From: Plantago major
Lineage: Eukaryota; Streptophyta; Magnoliopsida; Lamiales; Plantaginaceae
Direction: 5' to 3'
Assembly (NCBI GenBank): GCA_026545765.1
Contig: CM048839.1
Span: forward strand, 54,172,677 to 54,236,676
DNA: 64,000 bases
Shown: piece by piece, positions 21,798-31,391 of the stretch
How the letters are laid out: each line of letters opens with the position of its first letter
Numbering within the stretch: position 1 is the stretch's first letter
Notes under the pieces: generated by a model
Databases searched by the model: none
Seen by the model: only the letters and a program-made list of their open reading frames with translations
What the model was told of the DNA's origin: nothing
Translations under genes and position numbers: made by a program

Positions 21798-23198
21798 CAG
21801 ACAGTCTTGGTTGCAAGGCGTAAACGAAATCTTTATGTTGCTTATTGGGCATCCGCCACAACCGAAGAATGTCTCATGGTGAGTCAATCTGGCCACACTG
21901 AAGAAAATTGGCTATGGCATAAAAGAATGAGTCACTTGAATTTTAATACTCTGAACAAACTAGCCAAGAAAGAGTTGGTGGATGGTTTACCCAAAATGGC
22001 ATATAGAAAAGAAGGTGTATGCTCAGCTTGCCAAATGGAAAAACAATCCAAAACATCTTTCAAGTCTAAAACTAGACACTCCAGTGAAAGGCCACTGCAA
22101 ATGTTACATATGGATCTTTTTGAATCCTCAGTAACTAGTTATGCAGGAAAGAAGTACGGTCTGGTTGTTGTTGATGATTACTCAAGATTCACTTGGGTTG
22201 TCTTTCTCAAACACAAATCAGATACAAGGGTTGAAATACCCAACTTGCTGAATAAGCTCGAAGTCATGATAAATGACAAGGTATCTGTAATCAGAACAGA
22301 CCATGGTACTGAATTTGTGAACCAGTACATAAAAGTGTTTTGTACCTGCAAAGGTATACAACATCAACTATCTTCTGTAAGCACACCACAACAAAATGGT
22401 GTTGCTGAAAGAAAGAATAGGACCCTGAAAGAAGCAGCAAGAACAATGCTTGATGACACTGAAATAAGTGAAATCTTTTGGGTTGAAGCTGTAAACACAG
22501 CATGCTACACTCAAAACAGATGTTTGATTAACAAACACCATGACAAAACTCCTTACGAGCTTTTCATTGGTAGACCCCCAAGTATCAAGCATCTAAGGGT
22601 GTTTGGTTGCAGATGTTTCGTTCTCAACAATGGAAAAGAATACTTGAGAACATTTCAACCAAAGGCAGATGAAGGAGTATTTCTTGTTTATTCTCTGAAT
22701 AGCAAAGCTTACAGAATCTACAACAAAAGAACGCAAAAGATCAAAGAATCTGTTCATGTAGTGTTCTATGAAGGAAACAAGAAAGTGCTCTTAAATGATG
22801 ATCTCTCAGATAGGTTCAAAGAACCAATGATTAAAGATTCTGAAAAAGGATCCTCAGAAGGAAACAATTCTATCATTCAAATAGAGGATGAGTCTGACGA
22901 TGAAAAGCAACCTATGCTTAGTAACAACCAGATGACTCTAAGACATGATGAAGAATTTCCTATGAGAACTCCAGAAATGGAACAGGTTACTGAGAACCTT
23001 CATCATGGAGAGATATCTGAAAATGAGATTGCTAAAATACAAGTCCCAGATATCTCTAACACTGAAAAAGTGTCAGATATCCATGGCATTTCCCATGTGT
23101 CAGATATCTTAGAATCACTGAAGTATCTCATCAAGATCATATTGATTCACATTCAAATCAAAATGATATTGATCCTACTAGTTCAAAACCCATTATGA
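21798..23198 (+). pseudogene. pol: Sirevirus A integrase
   Basis: Open for 463 codons. WHKRMSHLNFNTLNKLAKK and CSACQMEKQ give the HHCC zinc domain; LHMDLFES, IRTDHGTEF and NGVAERKNRTLKEA carry the catalytic D, D and E in the copia spacing; a GKKVR-like GKEYLRTFQPKADEGVF block and AYRIYNKRTQKIKESVHVVF follow. Residues from about 330 on form an acidic Ser-rich linker to RT. All three catalytic residues are present; the frame is lost near 23130, where copy D keeps it open into RT. Confidence 0.9.
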
Positions 23199-24360
23199 AA
23201 TGGATAAGAAATCATCCTACAAAGGATGTGATTGGTCCCATAGACCAAGGAGTTATAACTAGAAGAGCAATTGCTGAAAAAGCAAATTGTCTCTATGGAT
23301 GTTTCATCTCAAACATTGAACCAAAGACTATAGAAGAAGCATTAAAGGATCAAGATTGGATCTCTACAATGCAAGAAGAGTTGGATCAATTTGAGAGAAA
23401 CAAAGTCTGGAAACTGGTTCCATTTGATGACGGAATATCTGTAATCGGAACCAAGTGGATTTTCAGAAACAAAATGAATGAGTCTGGTGAAATAACCAGA
23501 AACAAAGCTAGGTTGGTTGCCAAGGGATTCACCCAGACTGAAGGACTAGATTTTGATGAATCTTATGCACCAGTTGCAAGATTGGATGCAATAAGACTTT
23601 TTCAAGCCTTTGCAGCTCATAATGACTTTACAGTTTATCAGATGGATGTCAAGAGTGCATTCCTAAATGGTGAACTTGTTGAAGAAGTCTATGTTGAGCA
23701 ACCACTAGGTTTTGAAGTTTCCTCAGGAAGTAGGATGGTCTATAAGCTTCAGAAAGCTCTGTATGGGCTGAAACAAGCTCCAAGAGCATGGTATGATACA
23801 TTGGCCAGATACCTACTCGAAAGTGGTTTCAAGAAAGGAGATGTTGATAAAACACTCTTCACATTGAACCATGATGGGAAACTACTTTTAGTTCAAGTAT
23901 ACATTGATGACATTATATTTGGATCTAAAGACAAACAACTTTGTGAAGACTTTTTTGAACTCCTGAAATGTAAATTTGAGATGAGCATGATGGGAGAATT
24001 GAATTACTTCCTAGGGCTATAAGTCAAGCAACTCAATGATGGAATATTCATTAGTATGCAAAGGATATGCTCAACAAGTTCAATCTAAAGCCTTCTGAAA
24101 AGAATGCTAAGATACCTATGAGCATTGGAACCAAAATGACCTATACTGAATCTGACAAGAGTGTTGAAGAACACAAGTATAGGAAATTGATTGGGTCTCT
24201 ACTGTACCTCACTACAAGTAGACCTGATATTCAATATGCAGTTGGAGTGTGTGCTAGATTTCAGACAAATCCAATGCAAGCACACTACAACATTGCCATG
24301 AAAAATATTGAGGTATGTAAAGGGTACTGTAGAAGTTGGATTGTGGTATCCAAAAGATAG
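23195..24360 (+). pseudogene. pol: Sirevirus A reverse transcriptase
   Basis: [82 protein letters not shown] and the catalytic YIDD at 23900-23911. The frame stops at 24020-24022, where TAA replaces the Gln codon that copy D has ([10 protein letters not shown]). The thumb continues at 24067-24360 ([37 protein letters not shown]) after a small deletion near 24045. Confidence 0.92.
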
Positions 24361-24842
24361 TGGATTGAGTTTGGTTGGCTATTCAGATGCCGACTATGCT
24401 GGATCATTGCTTGATAGAAAAAGCACCTCAGGAACTTGTCAATTTCTGGGTGCTAGATTGATATCTTGGTTCAGCAAGAAACAGAACTCAATTGCCACAT
24501 CTACCACAGGCTAAATATATTGCTGCGGGATGTTGCGCTTCACAAATATTGTGGATACAACAACAACTCAGAGACTATGGACTCAATGAAGAGAAAACTC
24601 CCATTTTCTGTGACAACACAAGTGCTATTGCCATAACTCAGAATCCTAAGTTTCATGCTAGAACAAAGCACATTGATGTTAGACACCACTTCATCAGAGA
24701 CCACGTTGAAAAAGGAAATATAGAGATACTCAAGATTGGCACTAAAGACCAACTTGCAGATATCTTCACTAAGCCACTACAAGAAAGTAGATTCTTAGCC
24801 TTAAGACACAGTCTTGGACTAATGGAGCTACCAAAGAACTGA
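24308..24842 (+). pseudogene. pol: Sirevirus A RNase H
   Basis: LVGYSDADYAGSLLDRKSTSG, LGARLISWFSKKQNSIATS, then after a frameshift near 24500 EEKTPIFCDNTSAIAITQNP, HARTKHIDVRHHFIRDHV and the typical end DQLADIFTKPLQESRF. All are diagnostic for copia RNase H. Copy D has the same end at 59440-59859. The stop at 24840-24842 ends pol. Confidence 0.92.
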
Positions 24843-25598
24843 AAAAGTTCAGATATCTGAAGAAGATATCAAAGGAGAGAGAAAAGGTATCTGGAACGGG
24901 TATCCAGAAACCAAAGGCTAAAGGGTAAAATGACTATTTGAAGATCTCTGAGACGGGTACTCAGATATCTAGGTCACTCAGTGAGGGGGAACACAAAAGA
25001 AAATAGTACAACTGTCTGCAGTCAACTACTATATTGAAATTTGAATTATTTCTATCTTTGTGAAAAACTTTGAAAAGACAACAAGTATAAGATAAAATCA
25101 GATACAACAGTGTTCTCATTCACACAGAAACGTGATTCAGATAGCTAATAGCAAACATTCATTAAATGGGCACAATTACAATTGTTGATTGTGATCATTG
25201 CTGAAGAAGCAATGGTGACCCTTGATGAAATGGGCGATTGATCTTTACGGCGGAGATTAATTCTCGGTAAATAGTGGACTGTTGAAATCCCAGCATGGCC
25301 CACTATGCATTTAATGCCGAACAAGCTTTTACCCACGCCTGTCTGCAATACACAGATACTTACACACAAAATTGATTTATATGTATATGTCTGTTGATAT
25401 CTCTTTGCTATATATGTAGGATTTTGGCTAAGGAAATTACTTTCGCCTAATCTAACATTCCGACTTGCACAAGAATAACAAAAACCAATCTATCTTCTCT
25501 GACAATCTCTGCTCCCAAATTAATTTTTCTGCAAAGAATCACTAATCTTTCACATTAATCTCTTTCAGATCTTCGAAAAACTCACTCTATATAAAGAG
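24843..25598 (+). promoter_or_regulatory. Sirevirus A pol to third-gene spacer with PPT-like and TATA-like motifs
   Basis: Holds CAGATATCTG-type words, a GTGAGGGGGAACA tract at about 24982-24994 that resembles a polypurine tract, and GCTATATATGTAGGA at about 25408-25422, some 180 bp before the third-gene ATG. The same order (GGGGGAACA, then CTATATATATAGG, then the ATG) is kept in copy D (59281, 58847, 58662). An internal promoter is a possibility, not shown. Confidence 0.4.
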
Positions 25599-27489
25599 AT
25601 GGCCCCCAAACGATCAACTACACAGAAATCCCAAAGTACTACCACTGGTACTGCTGAAAAGCAAGCACCAGAGTTGGTAGTTATTAACAATCGATTGGTA
25701 GGGAACTTCAATCCCGATCATTGGACTTCAAATCACAGAATGATTTGGGGTGGTGCCATGATCGAGGAATACCTCACTGCTGCTATTGAGACTCAAGCCG
25801 ACAGAAAACTGATACTTGACATGCTTGAAAGAGCAAAAATCAAGGATTTTCTATCAGCTCTACCCAGTAGAATCTCTTCACTAGATGTGTTAGAATTCTA
25901 CAACAAATCCAGGATTATATCCTGTGTTTCTGAAGGCACTGCAATAGTGTCTATCAGAACTTCAGTCCAAGGAAAGGAAATCCTTTTGGACTTAACAACT
26001 TTCTGCAAGTTGTTTGACCTTCAAAATCTAGGAAAGGATTTTGAAATAGACACCAAGGATGATGATCTCCTTGAAGGTGTAAAACAACTATACAGTGATG
26101 TGTGTGATCTTGAAAAATCAGATACACCCACTGATTTCAAGCTTGCTGATATCAGAACCAGACATCTGTTGGTTCACTGGGATGTGTTGGCATGCATTCT
26201 TCACAGATGCTTTGATGGTCTACAAGGAGGTGCTGACCAAATAAGCCAAGAACGCTGGATGATGATGTTCTTATTACAACAACAAGACAAAAGGCTGGAA
26301 AACCCTTTCAATTGGGGAAAGTACGCCTTTATGAAATTTGTGAAGAAGATTCAAGGCTTTGAGCCTACAATCGCTAAGGGACTTGCTGAGCCAAAGGCCA
26401 CAGTAAGCTATGGTCTAAAGATATGTTACTTGCTGGAGAAGCTCGGCATTGAGCTCAGAGGGAAGGCAGACATTGCCAACAGTAACCTACTCTACAAATA
26501 TGAGTATACGAACTTGATGAAAAAGATTACTGGATCTCAAAAAGGTTCCAACAAGCGAAAGGCTGAAGTGGTACCTGAGGGAAAAGTTGCGACCAAGAAG
26601 CTCATAACTTCACGAAAGAAGTCTGCTGGCAAATCAGAAGGCACACCCATTGAGGTTGTCGATTCCCAGATACCTGCCGTAGCTGCCGATGAACTCATAA
26701 ATGCTGCAAAAGAGGTATCGGTTACTGAACAAGTAGACTCCGCAAGAGAACGTGCTTTGAGAAATGTGAAGACTATTGCCGAAAGCCTTGCTGATGAACT
26801 TATCAATGCTGCTAAAGAAAGTAGTGATAGATGCCAAGCCCTATCTGCAGAAACCGCAGGGATTATGGACCAATCAGTTCCTAATGCTGATGAGAGCTCT
26901 GACGATGAAAATGATGAACTAGTCATCTCTCAAGTCCTAGAAAAATCGAAAAGGGCTAAGGTTACTGACAAAAGTAACTGGTGTAGAGGTATCTGAAGAA
27001 GAACTTACACCACAGGTTGCTGAACAAGCACCTGTTTTAAAGGTTGCTGAAGAAGCTACAGAGTCCAAGGTCACTACACAAATTACACCATCAGAGCAAG
27101 AAAGACTAAAGCATATTGAAGATGCTCTGATGAGTGATAGCTTAGTGTTGGAGGATACTGCCATTGCCTCAACACTCAACAGTCTGTCTCAAGCACAACA
27201 ACCACAACAGCCAGATGTGAACACTGCTGAAATGGTACTTGAGCTACAGATGCCAACATCTTTCATTGCTGAAGAAAATCCTGCAAAAGAGCAGGTTCCC
27301 CAACTCAATGAGAGGGATCAAACTGAGACATCTGCTCAGAATGATCAACCAGGGGAGGCAACTGAGTTGCCTACTCAGGCAAGGTCTGAATTACCTGAAA
27401 CTTAAAACAAAGAAGATGAAATGGAACAACAAGACCAACGCATAGAAGGGTCACAAGTTCCAGAGACCAATCAGCCTGACATTGCTCAG
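25599..27489 (+). pseudogene. Sirevirus A third gene, exon 1 (env-position protein)
   Basis: Start MAPKRSTTQKS; copy D starts the same way (58662). Residues 30-330 look globular: FNPDHWTSNHRMIWGGAMIE, KDFLSALPSRISSLDVLEFY, ILLDLTTFCKLFDLQNLG, RTRHLLVHWDVLACILHRCF and QGGADQISQERWMM. A basic stretch (KRKAEV, TSRKKSAGK) follows, then a repetitive Ala/Glu-rich part. No signal peptide or membrane helix is visible, so this is env only by position. A frameshift lies near 26980 and a stop at 27403-27405. The exon ends ..QPDIAQ at the CAG|GT junction at 27489. Function unknown. Confidence 0.7.
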
Positions 27490-28378
27490 GTATCTAAATG
27501 GTTTAACTCTCTACTTGTGATATTTTGTGCCACATAATCTTGTTATTTAATAGAATTTCTTTGTTACAGGCTGATTTAGAAACACGAGAACAAGAGGAAG
27601 CTGAAAAGCTTGCCTCAGAAACTGAGAAGGAGGCTTCCACACCCTCACAACTTAAGGAATCTGAGCCTGTGCTACAGGTGATAAAGACTTCCTTTAGATA
27701 TAATTTTTCAGATATTCGTTAATACACTTCACTAATAAGTGTTTGTTTCTAATAGGCTCCAACTGAGAAGAAAAATGAAGAGACTGAAAAGTCTATCTCT
27801 TCAGAGAGGAATCCAGAGGCTTCCAAGGCCTCTGAGGAACAAGTATCTGAACCTTCTGTAGAGAAGGTATTTCATTCAGATATTTATACTCCTCAAAGAG
27901 CAATCTCTGATCATTTTTCTTAGACTAACACTTTCTACTTAACAGGTTAAAAAATAAGTAGAAATTGTTGAGGAATTGCCCACTCAATCTTCACAACATA
28001 TGGAAATTGATGAGGCATCAAGGCCTTCATCACAAGAAAAGATCCCAGAAACTGCACAAGTTTCTATGAGACAAACATCTGAGCCTCCAACAGAGGCAAT
28101 TGACATCTCAGATATCTGATTTGTCAATAAAAAATTTCTTGATAAAATTTCCTAAGTGTTATGTTTTAATTTTCAGGTTCAAGCAGAAATAAAGGTTGAT
28201 GAGGACCAGAGGCTTCCAAGTCTCCAACTCACAACAAGATATCTGAGGCAACCCCTGTCTCAGTAGTACAAGCCTCTGAGCCTGATGTACTCATTCAGGT
28301 ACCTCAGAAACCTAACTACACTTGTACTCAGATATATCTACACAAGTTTTGAAACTAATTCAAAACTCTCTCTTTCTG
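27490..28378 (+). other. Sirevirus A third gene: array of five ~80-bp introns and four small exons
   Basis: Introns at 27490-27569, 27678-27755, 27867-27945, 28096-28176 and 28299-28378 (80, 78, 79, 81, 80 bp). Donors are GTATCT, GTGATA, GTATTT, GCAATT and GTACCT; acceptors are TTACAG, TAATAG, TAACAG, TTTCAG and TTTCTG (the last mutated from AG). The exons between are 108, 111, 150 and 122 bp; the last has lost one base, so all were multiples of 3 and all introns lie in phase 0. Exons end in similar blocks: KESEPVLQ, VSEPSVEK, TSEPPTE, ASEPDVLIQ. Copy D has the same five introns at 55877-56747. Confidence 0.75.
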
Positions 28379-29896
28379 GCTCGAAGAAGTGCCAGGAAGG
28401 TCCATGATGATGAGAAAAAGGACCTACTTCCCTTCTTCAAATCTCATACCCTGCCAAAGCACATTCAATGCTTCAAGAAATGGCAGAGGTTAAGGTGCTC
28501 AGATCTCTCTGAAATATTGAGAATCACAGATCAACCTACGAGACGAGCACGAGCTCTTGACTTGGAGACCTACATCCATGCAATCTTTCCCACAGAACAG
28601 TATCAAGTTGCGACCTTATTGCATAAGGATTTCTCCAGAGAAGTGGCACAGAAGTTGATTCAAGCCTTTAATCAGGCTGATGGTCAGACAAGATTACAGA
28701 TGGCATTCAAGCCAGTCCAGCCCCAAACTCTACAATTTATTCCTTCTGAACAAGAGGAGGTTAATGGGCAGAAGATCACTATTCCTGAAGTAATTAATCT
28801 TGTATCTGAAGACGATGAGGAGGAAGAAATATATGAGAATAACTTTGATGAACCTCCATCTAACCATCACAAAATGGATGATGATGATAAGGATGATGAT
28901 CATGCCCCTACACCAGGGACGGGAGGGATTTCACAAGGACACAATGCCTCAGCTGCCGAAAAGCACACTGAGAGGACTTCACAGCAATCCCCTCCTCTAT
29001 CTCCTCAGAAATCTAATCAACCAACTTCCCAACACAAAGTTACTACTGAACAAGTAGTTGGGCACTCTGAGGGAACAACTCAGAAAATAACAAATGCACA
29101 AGCCAGAGTTGCTCAACTCAAACAACTGTTGGAAGAAGAACAACATCTACATCTTCAACTGGAAGAAAAGATAGCTGAATCTAGAGCAAAGCTCCAGAAG
29201 ATTGAAGATCAAACAATTAAGGAAATGGAAGCTTATGCTGAAATGAAAGAACTCCAGCTTGCTATTCAAGCGATTGCTGAGGAATTCGATACTGAACAAG
29301 TATCTAATGACAACCATGATGCTAAGGTTGCATTCCAAGAAGATGTTCCATCCTCCTCACTGAAATGAAAGAAACCCATCTCTGAGATGGTTGCTGGACT
29401 AGAGAACATTGATGAAAATGTCCAAGAGGATGAAGATCACTGGGCTAATAACTCAGATGATGAAGAAGACAAAACTTTGGCAGAACACCGCAATGAACAC
29501 TTGGCGGTTTCACATTTGAAAAGGAAGCTAATTGCTCCTGACATATTCAGCAAGCTGCCAAATGTCAACTCCAATGAATACTTGAACAGATATCAAGTAC
29601 TGGCTAAATTGAAAAAGGAGTTATCTTCTCAAAACAAAGCCGCCATTGCATCAGTCCCTGCAGAACTAAATTCATTCACTGAGCTCATCACTCAGAGAAC
29701 AACCAGTCTGGTCGTTTCTCAGAAAGATCTAGGCATGGTTAGGGATGATGACCAAAACATGGCTCCAAAAGCTTTTGAAGAGGTGTGCTATGTTGCTGGA
29801 AAAGCAGATGTTGTTCAAGGCCCACTGGCAGAGCTTGCTGATAAGGATACTGGAAAAGTTGGTTGCTGCTTACAACTATCTGCAAGGGAACTTTAA
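28379..29896 (+). pseudogene. Sirevirus A third gene, exon 6
   Basis: Reads in one frame with a TGA at 29366-29368. Blocks: DLLPFFKSHTLPKHIQCFKK, RARALDLETYIHAIFPTEQY, ATLLHKDFSREVAQKLIQAF, FIPSEQEEVNGQKITIPEVI, an acidic EDDEEEEIYEN/DDDDKDDDH stretch, a Gln/Ser-rich part, then a coiled coil (QLKQLLEEEQHLHLQLEEKI) and after the stop a second helical region (LKRKLIAPDIFSKLPNVN). The same blocks occur in copy D (55481-55750) and in the fused ORF of copy C. Not recognised beyond this family. Confidence 0.65.
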
Positions 29897-30468
29897 CTCC
29901 CTTTCAGAATCATTTGTGATTCTTAGTCAGTCAACAATGACTAAGGGGGAAGAATATCAAGAGTCTCAGAGAGGAAGAGGAAGAGGAAGAGGAAGAGGAA
30001 ACAAAAGAAAATCTGAACAACCACATTTCACCCACATTATTTTCCTCCAAGGAGTACCAAGGCTCCAAAGAGAAGACAAGTAAGAGGGATTGATGAATCT
30101 TCTGAAGAAGAAGAAGAAGGCCAAATCAAATCCCTGGGCAATGAAGAAGGCTGCAAAAGTCTCACAAGAATTGATCTTGATGATGATGATGAAGATATTG
30201 ATGAAGATGAAGCTCCTCTTCACAGAAAAAGGAAAATTGAAAGCCTAACTGAGCCCATAGCTGCAAAGCCTTTTGCAGCTAAAACACCCTCTGGAAATAC
30301 CAAGTCTATCCAGGGTGGTTCTTCAAGCATTACCCCAAGGGAAAATTCAAGACAAAGGAGGAACAGGATGAGAGCTGAACAAAGACAACTTCAACTACCA
30401 CTCAGGCCTGAAGAAGCTAAGATTGAGTATGTGAAGACAACAATGACTCCTCTGTCTACAGGTGCATA
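29745..30468 (+). pseudogene. Sirevirus A third gene, RG-repeat and acidic region
   Basis: After a frameshift between about 29745 and 29880 the frame reads YNYLQGNFNSLSESFVIL, then GEEYQESQRG with an (RG)n run encoded by an (AGAGGA)n repeat at 29970-30003. After another shift near 30050 it reads GIDESSEEEEEGQIKSLG, DLDDDDEDIDEDEAPLHRKRK, and a basic RQRRNRMRAEQRQL segment. RG repeats commonly bind RNA; that role here is a guess. Ends at a TAA at 30466-30468. Confidence 0.6.
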
Positions 30469-31006
30469 AATCAGAAAAATTGCTACTGAATTCTGGAACT
30501 CAAGCATTTACTACTAAATTCAAGGTTTCTAGAACCAATCCATAAACAGCTCATGGCATGGAGAAAAGACAAGCCAATCTTGATTAACACCAACCACATC
30601 AAAGCCTGGTTGGATTTTGAAGTGATCAAGAGAATAGAAGCCATGAAGAAGGACCTTTCTGATGAATGTCCTTTTGGAAAGCCAGATGATGTGCACAGAA
30701 TTCCCAACAGCAAGACTTGCTGTGGAACCCTATGAGTCCTTCTACTTAACTGAAGATCAATACAAGGGTGACATCAGATATCTGAAGATCATTTATGAAT
30801 ACTTCAAGCTATCAGATATCAGAATCGAGCATGCCTGGAAGTGGGGAAATTATTTGTGGGTCAAGCACATTGCCAAGAAAAATCCTACCAAAACCTACAA
30901 GGAAGTCTGTGGATTTGCCAGAGACACAGAGATGATTGTCAGAACTCTTCTCTATGACTACTCTGATGATATCAAAAGGTTTGGTGATAGGAAATTTGCA
31001 GATTGA
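30469..31006 (+). pseudogene. Sirevirus A third gene, C-terminal domain
   Basis: LINTNHIKAWLDFEVIKRIE, SDECPFGKPDDVHRI, then after a frameshift YESFYLTEDQYKGDIRYLKI, YFKLSDIRIEHAWKWGN, LLYDYSDDIKRFGDRKFAD and stop. It is the best conserved part of the gene between copies (copy D 54438-54884, copy C 44113-44382), which suggests that it mattered to the element. No known family recognised. Confidence 0.65.
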
Positions 31007-31391
31007 TACATGGAGCTGTTTTGAAGACTTGAAGATTTTGAAGACTTGAAGACTAGTTTATTAGGATGTCTACTTGGAGCTTGGTTACTCCAGTTGTCCT
31101 AATTTACTATTTTTTTTTTGTATCTTGCTGACTGAGGTAAATTGTATTATGTACTAAAGTTATCTGGACTTTCTTTGTAACTCATCTGATGAACTTACTC
31201 TTAGATATCACTTTCTATAAAAGATAACTTGTCAGCAAAGATCACACCTTGTGATTTGGTTGATGTTTACTTTCTACACTTAATTATATGAACTTAAAGA
31301 TCATAAGAAATGATTAAGTGATGGATTGTTTCTCATCCAGATTCGTAATAGGTTAGATAGTCATCGTTAACTGATCAAAATGGGGGAAATT
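31007..31391 (+). other. Sirevirus A 3' untranslated region and polypurine tract
   Basis: Short GAAGACTTGAAGA repeats at 31020-31050, then AT-rich sequence, and the polypurine tract AAAATGGGGGAAAT at 31378-31391 directly before the 3' LTR. The tract primes plus-strand DNA. No gene. Confidence 0.75.

Noticed and set aside
25588..25595. TATATAAA just before the third-gene ATG as its TATA box
   Set aside because: It is only a few bases from the ATG, so transcription would start inside the coding region; the upstream TATA at about 25410 is more plausible.
26537..26926. Ser/Ala-rich antisense ORF in the third gene
   Set aside because: Shadow of the conserved sense frame; the corresponding frame is closed in copy D.
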